From the NCBI RefSeq assembly GCF_026212465.1, contig NC_080056.1, forward strand, positions 5,824,517 through 5,888,516: a DNA stretch of 64,000 nt, written 5' to 3'. This DNA comes from Amaranthus tricolor. Its lineage: Eukaryota; Streptophyta; Magnoliopsida; Caryophyllales; Amaranthaceae. Positions within the stretch are counted from its first letter, which is position 1, and each line of letters begins with the position of its first letter. The position numbers were made by a program, and so were the translations under genes. Under the pieces are notes generated by a model, which searched no databases, was not told the origin of the DNA, and was given only the letters and a program-made list of their open reading frames with translations. Shown one piece after another: positions 1 through 11,846 of this stretch.

Positions 1-33
1 TGGTTTCACTTAATACTTAAAGCTGTTTTATAG

Positions 34-2502
34 GTCTATGACGAGATGTGCTTGCCTAATGGTGTTTTAAGACTTCAGCTGAAAGGAGGACATGGTCATC
101 ACAATGGGTAAGTTGCTTTTATGGATGATCTGTATTAGTAGTCACTAACCACCATGTAATCTCGTCCGATATAGTTTTGAAACATTACAAACTGATAACT
201 ACATGCTGAATTTTAGTAAGCTCTGCTTGGATAGTTGGATGGGATTTACACGACGACAAAACTGCACTTTTGTGTACTCTGTATGAATTCTGGTTTTTTT
301 TTCCTCCCCCAAAGCGGTGTGCGACATTGCTTGAATGTGGTGTCCAATGAGCAAAGACTTTATGCTTATAAGTATTAAGTATGAAAAGGTTGTTGGTCGC
401 CGCCCACAAATGGCGTGCCACATTTCCGAAATTTGATAGGATCCTACTGCCATGCGAAATTCGATTCATTGATAAATTTCGTAGTTCTCTCCTGCCAATT
501 GTTCATCATCTTCATCTCCATTTCACCAGCTTCCTCGATACTCATGGTAGGTAACCAAATGAGTAAAATGAAAAATTCACATAAATTCAGTTGCAAAAAC
601 CAAGTTGGGGCATACTAAGCTGAATCAGTCGACCACAACAGTTTCGAATTAAGCTTTGGCATTGTTATATTTTGTACATTAGTGAATTAATCTTTTCTTT
701 TACGAGCTTTCAAGTTTTTTCCTATAATTCAGAATTTCAGTGGAAAAATATTAAAACCCCAAAAAGAATTCAAATGAATTGAACTTACAAAGGGGTTATT
801 ATAAGCTTTTTCACTCCAAGAAACAAGTAAGTGTAGCGAAGAATACCGCTAGGAAAATAGTATGGGCTATTTCAGAATTTCTCGACGAAGATTATATTGG
901 AATATATTAATATTGGGTTTAGTTTTACAACACGGAAAAGGTATGGGGCTAATATGCGTCAATCAAAAGTTAAGAAGTTTTGATTTCATAATTGATAAAA
1001 GCTAAGGGGTTAATTAACTATATTCGCGCATATTCATATGACAAAAGACATGAATGTTGGAAAAGAATTTATCTGAATGATCATTGGAATGAATGTTTTT
1101 AGTTGTATATCCGCGTCCTTAAGCCGTTATCTTGCCAGTTTTCACCTTGTACCGGACCGATTATCATCATTATCATCATACCCAGTATATCCTGCTCATA
1201 GGAACTATGATCAGGGTCTGGGGAAGGAAGGAAGGAAGGTGGGAACTCATACCCATAAAGGAGAGTGCGGCTAAAGAGTCTCTCGGCTCGAGAAAGATGC
1301 ATAAATGAATTCAGTAGTCAAAAACATAAAAGAAAATAATAACTAGGTAAAAACGAATAAAAGAATGCTATGTAACAGGGTTAAGGCCAAAACACAAACT
1401 CCAATCTTTCACAATATTGCTAATCTCATTCACTACTCACTAGTAAGTTTCTGATTTTGGATAGTTGCTATTGCAGAGTTAAGAGTATCATGGGACACTT
1501 AGACGGACGGAAGGAGTTCCCTCGGTTATGCATAGGTTGGTTTTCTGCAAAACAGTTTTTCGTCCTGTAAAAGAGAAAGGCTCAATAATTAAGTTGCAAC
1601 CTTTTTATTCAAAAGCTCATTGCTTGCAGGTATTGGGAATCCACCGGGAAATATGGATATGAAAGCTTTTCTTTTACAAAAGTTCAGTTCTACTGAACGA
1701 AAACGGGTAATCAATCTTTCAATTTTCTCGCATGCAGATTTGAGAACTCGAGTAAGTGTTTAAAAGCGTGAAACACTGTTTATATGCTCAAGTCTTTGCT
1801 TCCTTCAGCCAAACAGCTTCACAATCTCACTGTGTTGTTTTAATTTGTTTATATGAAAGTATGAAACTACATTAAGGAGAGGAATCGATGTATAGAGTTC
1901 AAAAATTCTTAAATGAGATGGTCTCATGGTGAAGCCATCTCTATTGGCTAAACCATGTACATTTTCAATTTTAAAGTAATCATTTTTAATTTTAAAGTGA
2001 TCAGTTTGAGAAATGGACTAATTATATGTCGTGATCCGTTAGAGAAATGGATTAATTATATGTGTCCGTATCATGATGAGACGGTCTCATACAAGACGAG
2101 TTGAGAGTTTGGGTTTAACCAACAAATTTCCATTACTGGTTTGTCCAAGTTGATCATGGGCACTTTGGCCCTTTTAGGTCCAGGACGTCAGGCTACGCCA
2201 AACCCGACAAAAACTTAGGTCAGACTAACTGAATTCAGGCCAAAATTTCCGTAAAACCCTTTTCTTCAAAACTTGAAACGCTGCCTAAATGGATCATGCC
2301 ATAGTTGGTTAGACGGATTACATTTCATTCCAAGTGTTAGTTTTTTGTTTTGTTTTGTTTTGAGTGTTGGTGGTTGAATGGACAGATCGATGCTGCTTTG
2401 GAACAAGGTGTCGAGGCTGTGAGGACCCTCGTGCTTAGCGGATTCAGTGACAGTGTTACGAGATTTAATCTTGGCCAGAAATACAAGTATCACAAAGTCT
2501 AA
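34..2502 (+). CDS. PTH: Peptidyl-tRNA hydrolase, organellar type, copy A (exons 5-8; 5' part lies outside the window)
   Basis: Peptidyl-tRNA hydrolase cleaves the ester bond of peptidyl-tRNAs released by stalled ribosomes; plant homologues act in chloroplasts or mitochondria, and the CRS2 relatives were recruited to plastid splicing. Visible exons are 34-107, 1477-1535, 1630-1706 and 2386-2502, all with GT/AG borders and matching phases. They encode VYDEMCLPNG, the KGGHGHHNG signature with the conserved Asn, EFPRLCIGIGNPPG and a C-terminal helix ending KYKYHKV. Compared with the other two copies there are two coding changes: Pro to Leu just before KGGHG (Leu is also found there in bacterial Pth, so probably tolerated), and the last codon of exon 7 is CGG instead of CAG (Gln to Arg). 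The second change also alters the -2 base of the splice donor. Whether exons 1-4 exist to the left cannot be seen. The gene converges on CWC15. Confidence 0.88.
1150..1310 (-). repeat. SINE-like repeat inside PTH intron 5 (copy A)
   Basis: Read on the minus strand, this stretch ends in the plant SINE 3' signature: CAGACCCTGATC, then ACTGGGTATG followed by a run of ATG/ATT triplets. It also contains GAGAGACTCTTTAGCCGCAC. The same 3' signature occurs in sense near 26440-26512. Equivalent copies lie at about 33421-33581 and 61484-61644, so the insertion predates the duplication. Confidence 0.6.
1903..2113. repeat. MITE-like repeat in PTH intron 7
   Basis: It is bounded by two related palindromes, TGAGATGGTCTCA on the left and TGAGACGGTCTCA on the right. 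The interior repeats AATTTTAAAGTGATCA and GAGAAATGGA-TTAATTATATG. It is present in all three copies (about 34174-34384 and 62237-62447). No clean target-site duplication was found, so the element class is not settled. Confidence 0.5.
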
Positions 2503-3338
2503 TTAAAGAAGATGGTCAATATCTCCGAATTATTTGCCGAATTATTTGCACAGCTGCCCAAGTCATAGTGACCAAGCCGTGAAGCAAACATAGATTTTGG
2601 TGCCTCGGCCAGTTCTCACAGGATATGTTCCTTGAATTTTACGTTGATCTTGGAAAAAGCTCGAATTATGTTGGTTTCAAATAACTATTGTCGAATAAAC
2701 ACATGAACGATGAAATATTCAGAGCATTTTATTTTAGCATGTTGGTTTGTCAATTACTGTTAATTGATACTTGACATAAAAAGAGCTAAAAATAGTAATG
2801 TAAAAAAAACATATAAAGAACATACAAAATGACAAAATTTATGTCGGGTTGTGCCTAGCAGATTGTCCCTTCATGTCACTCGTAGTGCATTGTGACGAAT
2901 CGTGCCAAATTACATAATTAACGTCTGCGACACACTTATATGCCACATCTTTGTGCCTCGTGCCGTGGTAGTCATACCACCCACATTCTGAACCGGGCCG
3001 TGGCCAATTTTAGTCCCTAGTAGTTAATTCATGGTGCTTCACAATTTACAACTAATTATAAAGCCTTAACCAGTAGAGTTAACAAAACCTCATTTTACAA
3101 TATGTCAATTTAACGAACAATGTCTTGAAGATCTTAGGAAGAAATGATAACAAGATTTGAGTACACATAAATCTAAAATCATGACATCAAAGGTGAAGTA
3201 ATTTTGACACAAACATTACAGCGCATTCAAAAACAGAGCTTCACAATCGAACGAACATGATCAAGAAATTTAGTTTTTAAGGACATACTCATGGATACAG
3301 GAAAATCAGTTGTTACATCAAATGGAAATAAAAACAGT
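2503..3338. other. Convergent intergenic spacer between PTH and CWC15
   Basis: These 836 bp separate the PTH stop codon from the CWC15 stop codon on the opposite strand. They must hold both 3' UTRs. No open reading frame or transposon signature was seen. The spacer is almost unchanged in the other two copies. Confidence 0.7.
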
Positions 3339-6300
3339 TTACTTCATGTACTTGTGTAGAAATTTCCTGTGGAAATCATTCCTGATGGTATCATTGATGA
3401 AGCGTTTAGCTGTTTTCGTCTCACCACGAGCTTGATTCTTGAATACAACATCATCATCCCACCTTCGTTTTACATTGAAATTGGTTGGACCGTTGATATT
3501 AAGTAAAGGGTTTCCCCTCATTAGTTCTGCTTCTTTGACTTTCAATTCTTCCTCTTGTTGCTGTCGTTCCTGCAAAGGGCGCAACAATGATGTAATCGAG
3601 TTTTCAACTCACCGTTATACAATGCATAACATTCATAATCAGCATGAATGAAGAGCTCGTGAAAATCAAAATGTGAAAGCCCCCCAAGCTGCGAAATCAA
3701 AGAAAAACCAGTTTAAGAATGAACAGTCTCACCATTCGTAACTTCTCCTCGGCCCTTTCCTTCTTTATTTGTTCAAGCTCTGCCAGAAGAGCTTCTGTGT
3801 CATCCTCCTCATCATCGTCATCGTCCTCATCACTGAAAAAGAAGGAAATATGGACTTTTAGAGCTGACATGAGAAATACACAGCAGGAAAATCTCTCAAC
3901 AATTGATGAGGATTTTTGCGGATTGTCTATCCCATAATCATGAGCACATACAAGAGAATTGAGAACTTGAAATGAATCCATATGATATCGAGTTTTCTTC
4001 TTATTGAAGGGCCCTGACTCTTAATGAGGAACTAAAACAACTACCTCATCCATAAGTTCAGTACATGATGCTCACCACATGATATGCATCAATGGCCGAA
4101 AGGAACAGAAAACCTCGGGAGGAGGGAGAAACAGGAAAAACAAAATCTAAACCTTAAGCTTTCGATTTTAGCGATAGCGTTTCCACATGAGCTGGCTACA
4201 ATTTCACATCCAAAGACACTGGTTTCCTAAATGCGATAGACGCTCAGATTCACCACCTTAAACACTAAAGAAAATAAGATTCATAACTGCCAACATTAGT
4301 ATTCAATCCGCTCTGCTTCAACCTGTACTCTGTATTAAGAGAAGGCGGAAATGATACAGAGCAATTCACGTCCAATTCACGTCTTGAGTTATCACAGCAG
4401 GAATCAGTAAGCATCATAAGTCCATAATAGAATCATACTCCTCCTATTCTTGTCCCATTTCGTGTTATGATAATATTCATATTCATCGATTAATCTTTCG
4501 TATTTTATTGTTAATCTTTAAGTTAAAACATAATCAAGTGAGATCTTATTTGATTCGTTTCAATGAAAGTTTTTTCAATATCAATTTTTTATAATTTTTA
4601 ATTACACACAATTTAAGAAACCTATGATTTAATATTTGCGTTGACAAACCTACAAAAACCAAAAACAATAATAGTGAATAGGAAGGAGTATATATTTTTA
4701 TCTTCATTTGGCATATGCAAAGAAATGAATAAAAGTGGACATGAAAGAGCAAACGGGATCATAAGCCAGCTGGTGTAACAATTCAACACAGTTAAAAAGT
4801 TTAAGACGAGAGGTAGCAAAAATCAAGTTTGTCCAACAACCTTTCATCATCACTTTTTACATCAACATCAGAATCATCAGCATCCACACTTTTAGGAATA
4901 ATGCGGTCTTCAGCTTCCCTCCTTGATCCTGCAAAAAATAATAAAAATTAAAAATAAATAAAAATAAGAAAATCGTATGCAACCAATAACTGAGGCATAA
5001 TGTCGAAATTGTGAGTGGCATGCCGACATCTACCTTCCAGAAGAAGATGGCTTCCCTTTCTACGATCTCTATCCTCTGCACAACAAAAAATTAACAACTT
5101 TAAAATATAACGATGGGGAGAAGCAACAAGACACAAAACAAAAGGCAAGCACACAAAAGTTTGTTATAAAATATTTGCTTACCACCATATGATTTGTCTT
5201 TGGAAGAAAAATGTCTTCGCTCACGCTGTTCAAGTTCATCACGAAGGTTCCTCTTCTGAAGCTCCTCCTGAGTGTCTTGTCCATCCTTTCTGTAAGAGAT
5301 AGGACCATGAGAAGATTACGACAACAGTTTTTTAAATCACATAGTCTAGCAAAAAGAAAATATATATGGAAGCTCAAACTATTCATCACATTATAGCACA
5401 TTGTATTGTGACACAGAGGTTGGCTGAAGTAATTGCTTCATCCTCTCACAAAATTTTTTATTATTATTATTTGTCTATAGCTTTTATCACAACAAGGATG
5501 TTAAAGCCTTATTCCCAAGTATATGGGGTCGACTAGTTGAACTAAAGCAAATCAACATACGAAATCATTGCTAATAAAAATTATACTTTTTTCGACCTTT
5601 TAGAACCCATGACTTCCTTGAAAAGAATTGACTCTTCATCTTCCCTAACTAATATTGTCTCAGTAATTTCCCTTCATTTTCTTCAAAAATCAGACTTACT
5701 CCCTCCTCTCATCTTCGTTTTCTATATCTCTTTTTCTTTCCCTTTGATTATTCAAGCTTCAACTGGGTTTATTGAGATGGGAAAGAAGACAACTTTTGAA
5801 ACTGCTTTAACGCCTTTCTTCTTCATTGCAAAACCGTGTTGTACCCATGTGAAATCCGGCATACCCGGCGCATATTTGGCACCGTACCGAACACCGATGA
5901 GCCGACAAATATGGGGAGTCCGAGTAACATAGCTTTTGCCCAATTACTTAATTATTGTATTAGTTTAGTCCAATTGATAAACACAACATTATTTTAGCCC
6001 AATTACTTATTTATTTTTTCTAGATTAAAGATGCCACCCAACCACAATAAAAACATCAAGTCTTGTATGAAATCGTCTTACCATGATTTATCACTTAATG
6101 ATTGTAAGTGATCACTTTAAAATTATAAGTGATCACTTTAAGACTCCACTTTAAGGTTATAATTGGTCATTTTAAGATTACAAGTGACCTTTGACGGAAC
6201 AAGTAATCACTTTAAGACTATAAATGTACATTGGACCAACCCAAAAGAGACGTTCTCAAACCCTTTATCATGCCTAATAAATAATATTATTTAATACAAA

Positions 6301-6935
6301 AATTTCATAATGTTACGCATATAATTTTTCTTAAACTACTCCCAAAGGCCGATAAGACAAAATATATCAATAATGTAAAACTCTTCCTAACTATATGGTT
6401 ACTATTGCAAAAGGCTAGCACATGGTTGGATAGTTTGGTACAATTTTTCCAAAATCCATATAACAATCACTTGGTCTAAGAGTCGTGTCAATGACATAAA
6501 GGGGGCAAAATAGAAAATTGAGCGGTTGTTTCTCTATTTGTGTTTCATTATAGCAGACAGAAGTTCGATGAGAGAACTAATGAGTTGTACACTAATGTTG
6601 CATGTACCTTTACAAGGTTTTTATTTTTCTTTCAAATCTTATTAAGTTGAAGGTTTCAATTTTTCAAGATGAAAGGAAAATAGTTTCCTTCCAATTCTTT
6701 CCCTCCATCTTATTATTAACTTGATCAAAATTTCCATGGTTGATAAACCCATTTTCATTTCCATCCTAATTACTTTTACTTCTATCCTAGGTCCAAATCC
6801 CTACAACACTTCCTTTCCTTTCCTTTCCCTAAGCTCTCTTTCATTCCAACCCTTCCTTCTCACTAACTATATTGTAAGCCAAACAAACTGTAAGCGTCCA
6901 AATGTTTCGACAAACGCAAGGCAAGATCAAAAAAG

Positions 6936-6975
<40 letters not shown>

Positions 6976-7292
6976 ACTTGCAATCCCCCCTTTTTCCCTT
7001 AAAATTCCCTGCCATTGAGTTCACAAAGATAACAAATTCAACACCAAGGAGTTTTTGTTACACTTAAATTTCAAGCAAAAGCAACAAAAAACCCATCACT
7101 TTTAGCAAATATCTACTTCATTAATTTATCACTTTCTAAATATCAGTTTGTACACTATTACCTGGGTTTTAAATTAGTATGCGCTGCAAGATCCCTTGAA
7201 GAATACTTTTGAGATGGGCCAAAAATTCTTGTACCACCTTGCTCATTTCCACCCTTCGCAGGTGCCCAAGTAGGTCTTGCTGCAGTGGTCAT
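3339..7292 (-). CDS. CWC15: Spliceosome-associated protein CWC15 homologue, copy A
   Basis: CWC15 (Cwf15; AD-002 in humans) is a small, largely disordered protein of the Prp19/NTC-related complex in the catalytic spliceosome. Six exons on the minus strand join in frame: 7162-7292, 5183-5289, 5034-5075, 4841-4928, 3733-3832 and 3339-3569 (699 nt, 232 aa, the usual plant length). The protein opens with the invariant TTAARPTWAPAKGG and continues with GTRIFGPSQKYSSRDLAAHT, a charged middle (KSYGGEDRDRRKG), an acidic Asp/Glu run at about 124-134, the coiled-coil LAELEQIKKERAEEK, and the conserved tail NPLLN, VKRRWDDDVVFKNQA and FHRKFLHKYMK. All introns have GT/AG borders. Intron 1 (5290-7161) has collected repeats. 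A second complete copy lies at 35610-39594. Function is from family knowledge; the exon model is read directly. Confidence 0.93.
5470..5545 (-). repeat. RTE-type LINE 3' tail relic in CWC15 intron 1
   Basis: On the minus strand it reads GTCGACCCCATATACTTGGG then AATAAGGCTTTAACAT, the typical 3' end of plant RTE-like LINEs and the SINEs that borrow their tail. It is also present in copy B (about 37735-37810). Confidence 0.45.
5750..5945. repeat. Dispersed repeat fragment in CWC15 intron 1
   Basis: The part near 5878-5938 (ACACCGATGAGCCGACAAAT, then GGGGAGTCCGAGTAACATAG) resembles the sequence near 58540-58610 in PTH intron 1 of copy C (GAAGAGTCCGAGTAATATAG). It therefore looks like a repeat rather than an exon. 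A short minus-strand reading frame exists in both A and B, but its amino-terminal half differs between them through small indels. Confidence 0.4.
6057..6262. repeat. Degenerate tandem repeat with AAGTGATCACTTTAA palindromes
   Basis: An AAGTGATCACTTTAAG-type unit of about 20-23 bp recurs five or six times with drift (TTGGTCATTTTAAG, AAGTAATCACTTTAAG). Copy B (about 38335-38560) carries an extra stretch, GAGACGAACCTATATAATCA, near its left edge. It is probably an internally repetitive MITE in CWC15 intron 1. Confidence 0.5.
6640..6790. repeat. Dispersed repeat, first copy (partner at 14655-14780)
   Basis: The block starting TTGAAGGTTTCAATTTTTCA and running through TAGTTTCCTTCCAAT and CCATGGTTGATAAACCCATT is repeated, with about 5-10% change, at 14655-14780. 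Both copies also exist in unit B (about 38955-39085 and 44080-44205). This links CWC15 intron 1 to the transposon-rich upstream stretch. Poly(A) of about 30 nt follows at about 6944-6974; it is shorter in B. Confidence 0.6.
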
Positions 7293-7636
7293 TTTTTCTC
7301 ACTACTCACCTAATATCTATAAATCAAGACTGAAAAAAAAAAAAGAAAGTACACAACCTTATATATTTATTACCAACAAACTAAACGATGATAAAAACAC
7401 AACGAAAATATAAACCATAGAGAACTAATTCGGAATCAAGACAGCAAAATCATCCAGATTAGAAAACTAAAGACAATAAAAAGTAATCGATATAAACAAA
7501 TGAAAACAAAAGTGCTAAAAAACCCTAATTACAAATTACCCTGTTTATCGAACTAAAACTCATTAAGAAAGCAATGAATATTTGTAAATTAACTTCATAT
7601 AAAAGGTTGGTTGATGTTGCTGGATTAAACCTTTAG

Positions 7637-7825
7637 ATTAATATTTTAGTCTTAGATATTCTAATGTACAGCAAAATAAATTAAGTTATTGAACTATAGG
7701 AAGATAATTAGAATAAGGGTCATCTTCTTACATGGTCTTTCATAAGAAAATAGGATCAAAATACTTGCATCTATAAATTTGCACAAAACAATAGAAATTT
7801 TCTTTACACTCCAATCACTTCCACC
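7637..7825 (+). repeat. Direct repeat, left copy, upstream of CWC15
   Basis: About 185 bp from TTTTAGTCTTAGATATTCTA to ACACTCCAATCACTTCCA is repeated in the same orientation at 10642-10820 with roughly 10% divergence. The 2.8 kb between the two has its own character. Unit B shows the same arrangement (about 39950-40135 and 42935-43110), so it predates the A/B duplication. Confidence 0.75.
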
Positions 7826-7869
7826 AACCCCTTTTCAATCTTCGTCATCTCAAAGATTACAAGTATAAT

Positions 7870-10640
7870 TGTAACACCCCTGAATTTTCAACCCCTTAAC
7901 GAAACCAAAAATCGTGAAGGAAGGGAGGAAATTCGGGTGTAACATAAAAAGAAAAGGAAAAATAATTAAATAAGCGCTAAAGATTAATTAAAAAGGTGAA
8001 TGAATGAAAATTTCGGCAACATCTCAATTGAAAACTGAGTATGTGACAAGGATACATAACTGAATAACATACCTAAACTAATTTGAGGCCTTTAATGCCT
8101 TTCAAAAATATATCACGACGGAATGAATCATCGTCGGCTCCCCAAATCATCAACTCTAACGAGGATCGTGGTTCCAGTGTTAACACATCGGTTTGACGGA
8201 TACTAAAAGGGTATTCTCACTACTATACATCCAAAAACTACACAGCGGAACTATGGATCATACAAGGAGTCACATGGCTCCTTACGAAAGAATTATACAA
8301 TCCCAAAAAGAAAACTTTATGGGTAATGTAAAAGCTACAAGCAATAGGCAACTTGTACATAATTGCTACGATCTTACTCCACTCATTCCCCCAATGCAAA
8401 GCAAAAGAAGCTCCTATACCTGTCATGTCAAGCTATAATCCTCCTGCTGCTCAACATAATGACCATAGTCAAATGTGTCATAGCAGGAGCATCATAGGAA
8501 GTCATGAATAACAACAACAAACACATACACGTCGGTAATTAATGAACATATAACAATTAAAATCATTAAACAAGACTATAGACAACGATATAGCATAGTA
8601 ATAACAAATCTACTCATCTGTCTAAACATCTCTATTTACTCATGATTTCTCTTTCAAGCTACTAATCTCTCGAAGTATATTCAAAGGTAGTAGATCTTTT
8701 TTCTATTCATGGCATAGTGACACGGCCAAGGGCGTTATCGAGCATCCGACGCCCATGGCAAAGTATGAGCTCATGCCCCCTCCAGCTGATCCTCTCGAGT
8801 CCTACCTTCGGGAAAAAACTAACACACTGGGGTACTAAACCAGTGAAGAGGCCACCATATTGGGGTTTGCAAGGCCCGCATGGTAACACCTCGGTCAAGG
8901 GGCGGTATCGGCCATCCGGCGCCCAGTGACAAAAGCATGCTCATACCCCCCTTACGGTGATCTCGTCGGATCTCACCTAGGAGACTATTAATCAATCGGA
9001 CGTAATCCAGTTGAGTCACGCCAACTAATCATAATCACGGCTCAATAAGTAGGAAATCACTTCAATACCACACACAACCATGATGCGTTCTCTACTATAT
9101 TGAAATCTGTTCTTATAGTCGTCCTAATGCTTCCATTCTACTTGCCTATATCACTATTATGACTATACGCTAGCATAATTTACTTTCTGGCGCTCTATAA
9201 TTCTAATACGATGTATATAATCATGAAATATTGATAATACTTTGTAACGATAAACATGATAATAAAATACTGCGTGTACGTACCTGCAAGCGTCACTGCA
9301 TGACCAAAAGTTATAAAAATCACCCAACTAAGGTTTTACCTTCCTCTTATGAAGTGGGCACCTATATAAGTTATGAGTAAAACTAATAAGTCCACTTATC
9401 TACTTTGTCATACCAACTAAATGTCAACTAATCACTATCATCTATATAAGATAAGTTTCCAATTACTTTAGCATACACACATCTCATTCACTACAAGTCG
9501 CAATCATGAGCTCAACAATAGCACAAGTCTTTCCATCAATTTAAGAGAAAGAGGATCGTGTGAATCGTTCCTTTACATCAAATTTATATCAATCCACGTT
9601 ACTTCAAGATAACGTAGCAATTAACACTTAAATCTTACAATGTTAATGTAGTGCTAATATGACGACAAGGACGAGTCTTAAGGTTATCACGTCGCAATAT
9701 CACTTATTATATTCTCCAAGGTTAGAAAGAACTAAAATCAAGACATCATAACAAGTAACTTTAATAATTCTCAACAAGTTGACACTATGTTCATAACCTT
9801 ACTAATATTATTTATTTAATCTTCGATAGCTTAACAAGAGTACTTGTAATCAACATTAATAATTTCTTTTACTACAACAAGGCCAATTAAGATTACCATG
9901 GCTAACAAAACTCCCACGCTCAACACAATTAATGTTACTCAGGTACTAAGACACCATCAAAATAGCACAAAACCATTATTTTCATTCATACTTCAAACTC
10001 TAAGTCATAAATATGTTAAATTCATCAAACATATTCTTACTCACAAAAAGATTTAATGAAAATAATACAAAGTTCAACACTTTTCATTCATATTTCAAAA
10101 ACCCAATTCATAAGTACATTCAAATCATCAATCAAATTCTTACCCATAACAAGATTCAATGACATCATAAAAATTAACACCAAACTCATAAACTTAGTAA
10201 AATTCTAATTAGATACTAGGAAGATTACTTAAAGTAAACTTGAGAGGCTTACTATGGGGCAATTAGAAAAGGAGTGACGACTAGGTGGTTGTTGTGGTGG
10301 TGTGGAGCACAAAATGGTGGAGGAAAGCTGCGTGGTGGTGCTATACTTGGCGTTACAGCAGCCTGCTGCTGTTGGGGGACAAAAAGGCAGCCGTGGCTGC
10401 TGCTAGGGGGGAGGAAATCGGGCTGCTGCTGCTGGTTGCCGTGACTGTGCGTGAAGGAGGGAGAAGGGAAGGTGTGTCTGGCTGCTGCAGGGGAAGGGAA
10501 ACGTGGCCTGCTGGTGGTGCTGGTGGTCACGGAGGAGGCGGCAGCTGGTGGTTTGTGAGCCGTGAGGGAGAGGGGATTGAGAGAAGAGGAGAGGGAAGAG
10601 AAGGGATGGGAGTGACGGGAAGATTTAGGGTTTCATGGCT
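7870..10640 (-). mobile_element. LTR-like retroelement remnant (probably an LTR in minus orientation)
   Basis: The block starts TGTAACACCCCTGAATTTTC on the plus strand, a common end of long plant LTRs. It contains no long coding frame. It ends in a GC-rich pyrimidine/purine-biased stretch (10285-10625) that on the minus strand starts AAACCCTAAATCTTCC, like an LTR leader. The first ~465 bp recur inside the MITE at 27553-28010. The unit B equivalent is about 40182-42935. No internal gag/pol, primer-binding site or clear 5-bp target duplication was found, so solo LTR is an inference. The ORFs in its GC-rich end are compositional. Confidence 0.45.
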
Positions 10641-10641
10641 T

Positions 10642-10820
10642 TTTAGTCTTAGATATTCTAATGTACAGTAAATTAATTAGGTTATTGAACTATAGGAAGA
10701 TAATTAGAATAAGGGTCCTCTTCTTACATGGTCTTTTATAAGAAAATAGGATCAAAATACCTGTATTTATAAATTTGCATAAAACAATAGAAATTTTCTT
10801 TACACTCCAATTACTTCCAA
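10642..10820 (+). repeat. Direct repeat, right copy
   Basis: This is the partner of 7637-7825. It is followed by CCAACATATCCAAACATTCC and the dispersed block at 10868-11160, rather than by the sequence that follows the left copy. Confidence 0.75.
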
Positions 10821-10867
10821 CATATCCAAACATTCCCCTCTTAAACCCTAACTCTAAACATCTTCTA

Positions 10868-11160
10868 CTCAATTAGGAGATACATATGCATGCTCTTATC
10901 AAAAATGTCATCCAGATCAAAGTATTACAATTTACAATCAAAACCCTGAATATTCTAGTTGCCACAAGTTATCAGAAAATTAAAATTAAAAATTCATGTA
11001 TATATTCTCCATACCTTAATTAAACAAAATTAATAAAAATACTATAAAAAAGTGCATAGATGTCATGTAAAACGACTATAAAAACCTCAAATTTTCACAA
11101 ATGAACAAAACTCAAGAATTACCCAAAAAAAATAAACAGTATAATTAAAGCAATGAAAAT
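10868..11160. repeat. Dispersed ~300-bp block present at four places in the window
   Basis: The block starts CAATTAGGAGATACATATGC and contains TGCTCTTATCAAAAATGTCA. It recurs at 28979-29285, 43167-43467 and 54757-55066 with only a few changes. Two of the four copies lie upstream of CWC15 and two lie between the kinase and the LTR. No coding capacity is apparent. Confidence 0.8.
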
Positions 11161-11241
11161 GAACTTATAGTGATGAATAGGTGTAGTACAACATAGATAG
11201 ATAGATAAAATCAAATCGAGATAGTGATGAGTAGGTTTTAC

Positions 11242-11450
11242 CTTGTTACGAGCCATTTTTGGGAACGATAACGGGGAGGGAAGAGAGATTTTTGGTGGGG
11301 AGAAAGAGGGGCTGCCTTGCTGTGGTGGCTGGTCACGGTAGAGGGAAAAAGGCAGGCGGCCTGGTGGTGGTGGTGTTCGTGGTCGGCCGTGAGTGAGGGA
11401 GAAAGGAGAGAAGAAGAGAAGGAAGGTGAATCACGGGTTAGGAAAGGGTT
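11242..11450 (-). other. C/T-rich leader with a possible 5-codon first exon (MARNK) and splice donor
   Basis: On the minus strand a C/T-rich leader (11257-11450) precedes ATGGCTCGTAACAAG, followed directly by GTAAAACC, a plausible donor. The same is found in unit B (about 43545-43720). It may be the severed first exon of a gene, or merely an LTR leader with a chance ATG. No downstream exon was recognised. Confidence 0.2.
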
Positions 11451-11462
11451 TTATTTTATTTA

Positions 11463-11791
11463 GGCAAAATGTTAAAAAACTATCTAGAATATGCCCCATT
11501 TTGCAAAAAACTACCTTAAATAAAAATTTTTGCAAAAAACTACCTTATATAATACAATTGTTTGCAAAACACTACCTTATAACGGATTGTGGCCTTTGAC
11601 CGCTATCTTTAACCGTTGACCCGCATGTGAGACGCACGTGATGCATTACTGTATTTAATTTTTATTTTTATTTTTTTTATTTTTGTTTTAATTTTTATTT
11701 TTATTTTTATTTTTTTTATTATTATTTTTTTAAAAAAAATAAAAAAAATAATAATAATAAAATTTTAAAATAAAAAAAAAATAAAAACAAA

Positions 11792-11846
<55 letters not shown>

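Noticed and set aside
185..618. Overlapping 67-94-aa frames in PTH intron 5 (repeated in all copies)
   Set aside because: They are intronic, on both strands at once, and without family features. Conservation between copies only reflects recent duplication.
3719..3937. Ser-run protein on the plus strand
   Set aside because: It is the reverse complement of the acidic Asp/Glu run in CWC15 exon 5.
5752..5943. Minus-strand 62-63-aa frame in CWC15 intron 1
   Set aside because: The N-terminal half differs between A and B through indels and part of it matches a dispersed repeat. No splice context supports an exon.
10285..10671. 128-aa plus-strand frame with Gly/Trp/Arg-rich translation
   Set aside because: It arises from GC-rich GGTGGTGG and GGGAGAGG sequence at the end of the LTR-like block. 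The opposite strand is equally open and the unit B version is broken by small indels.
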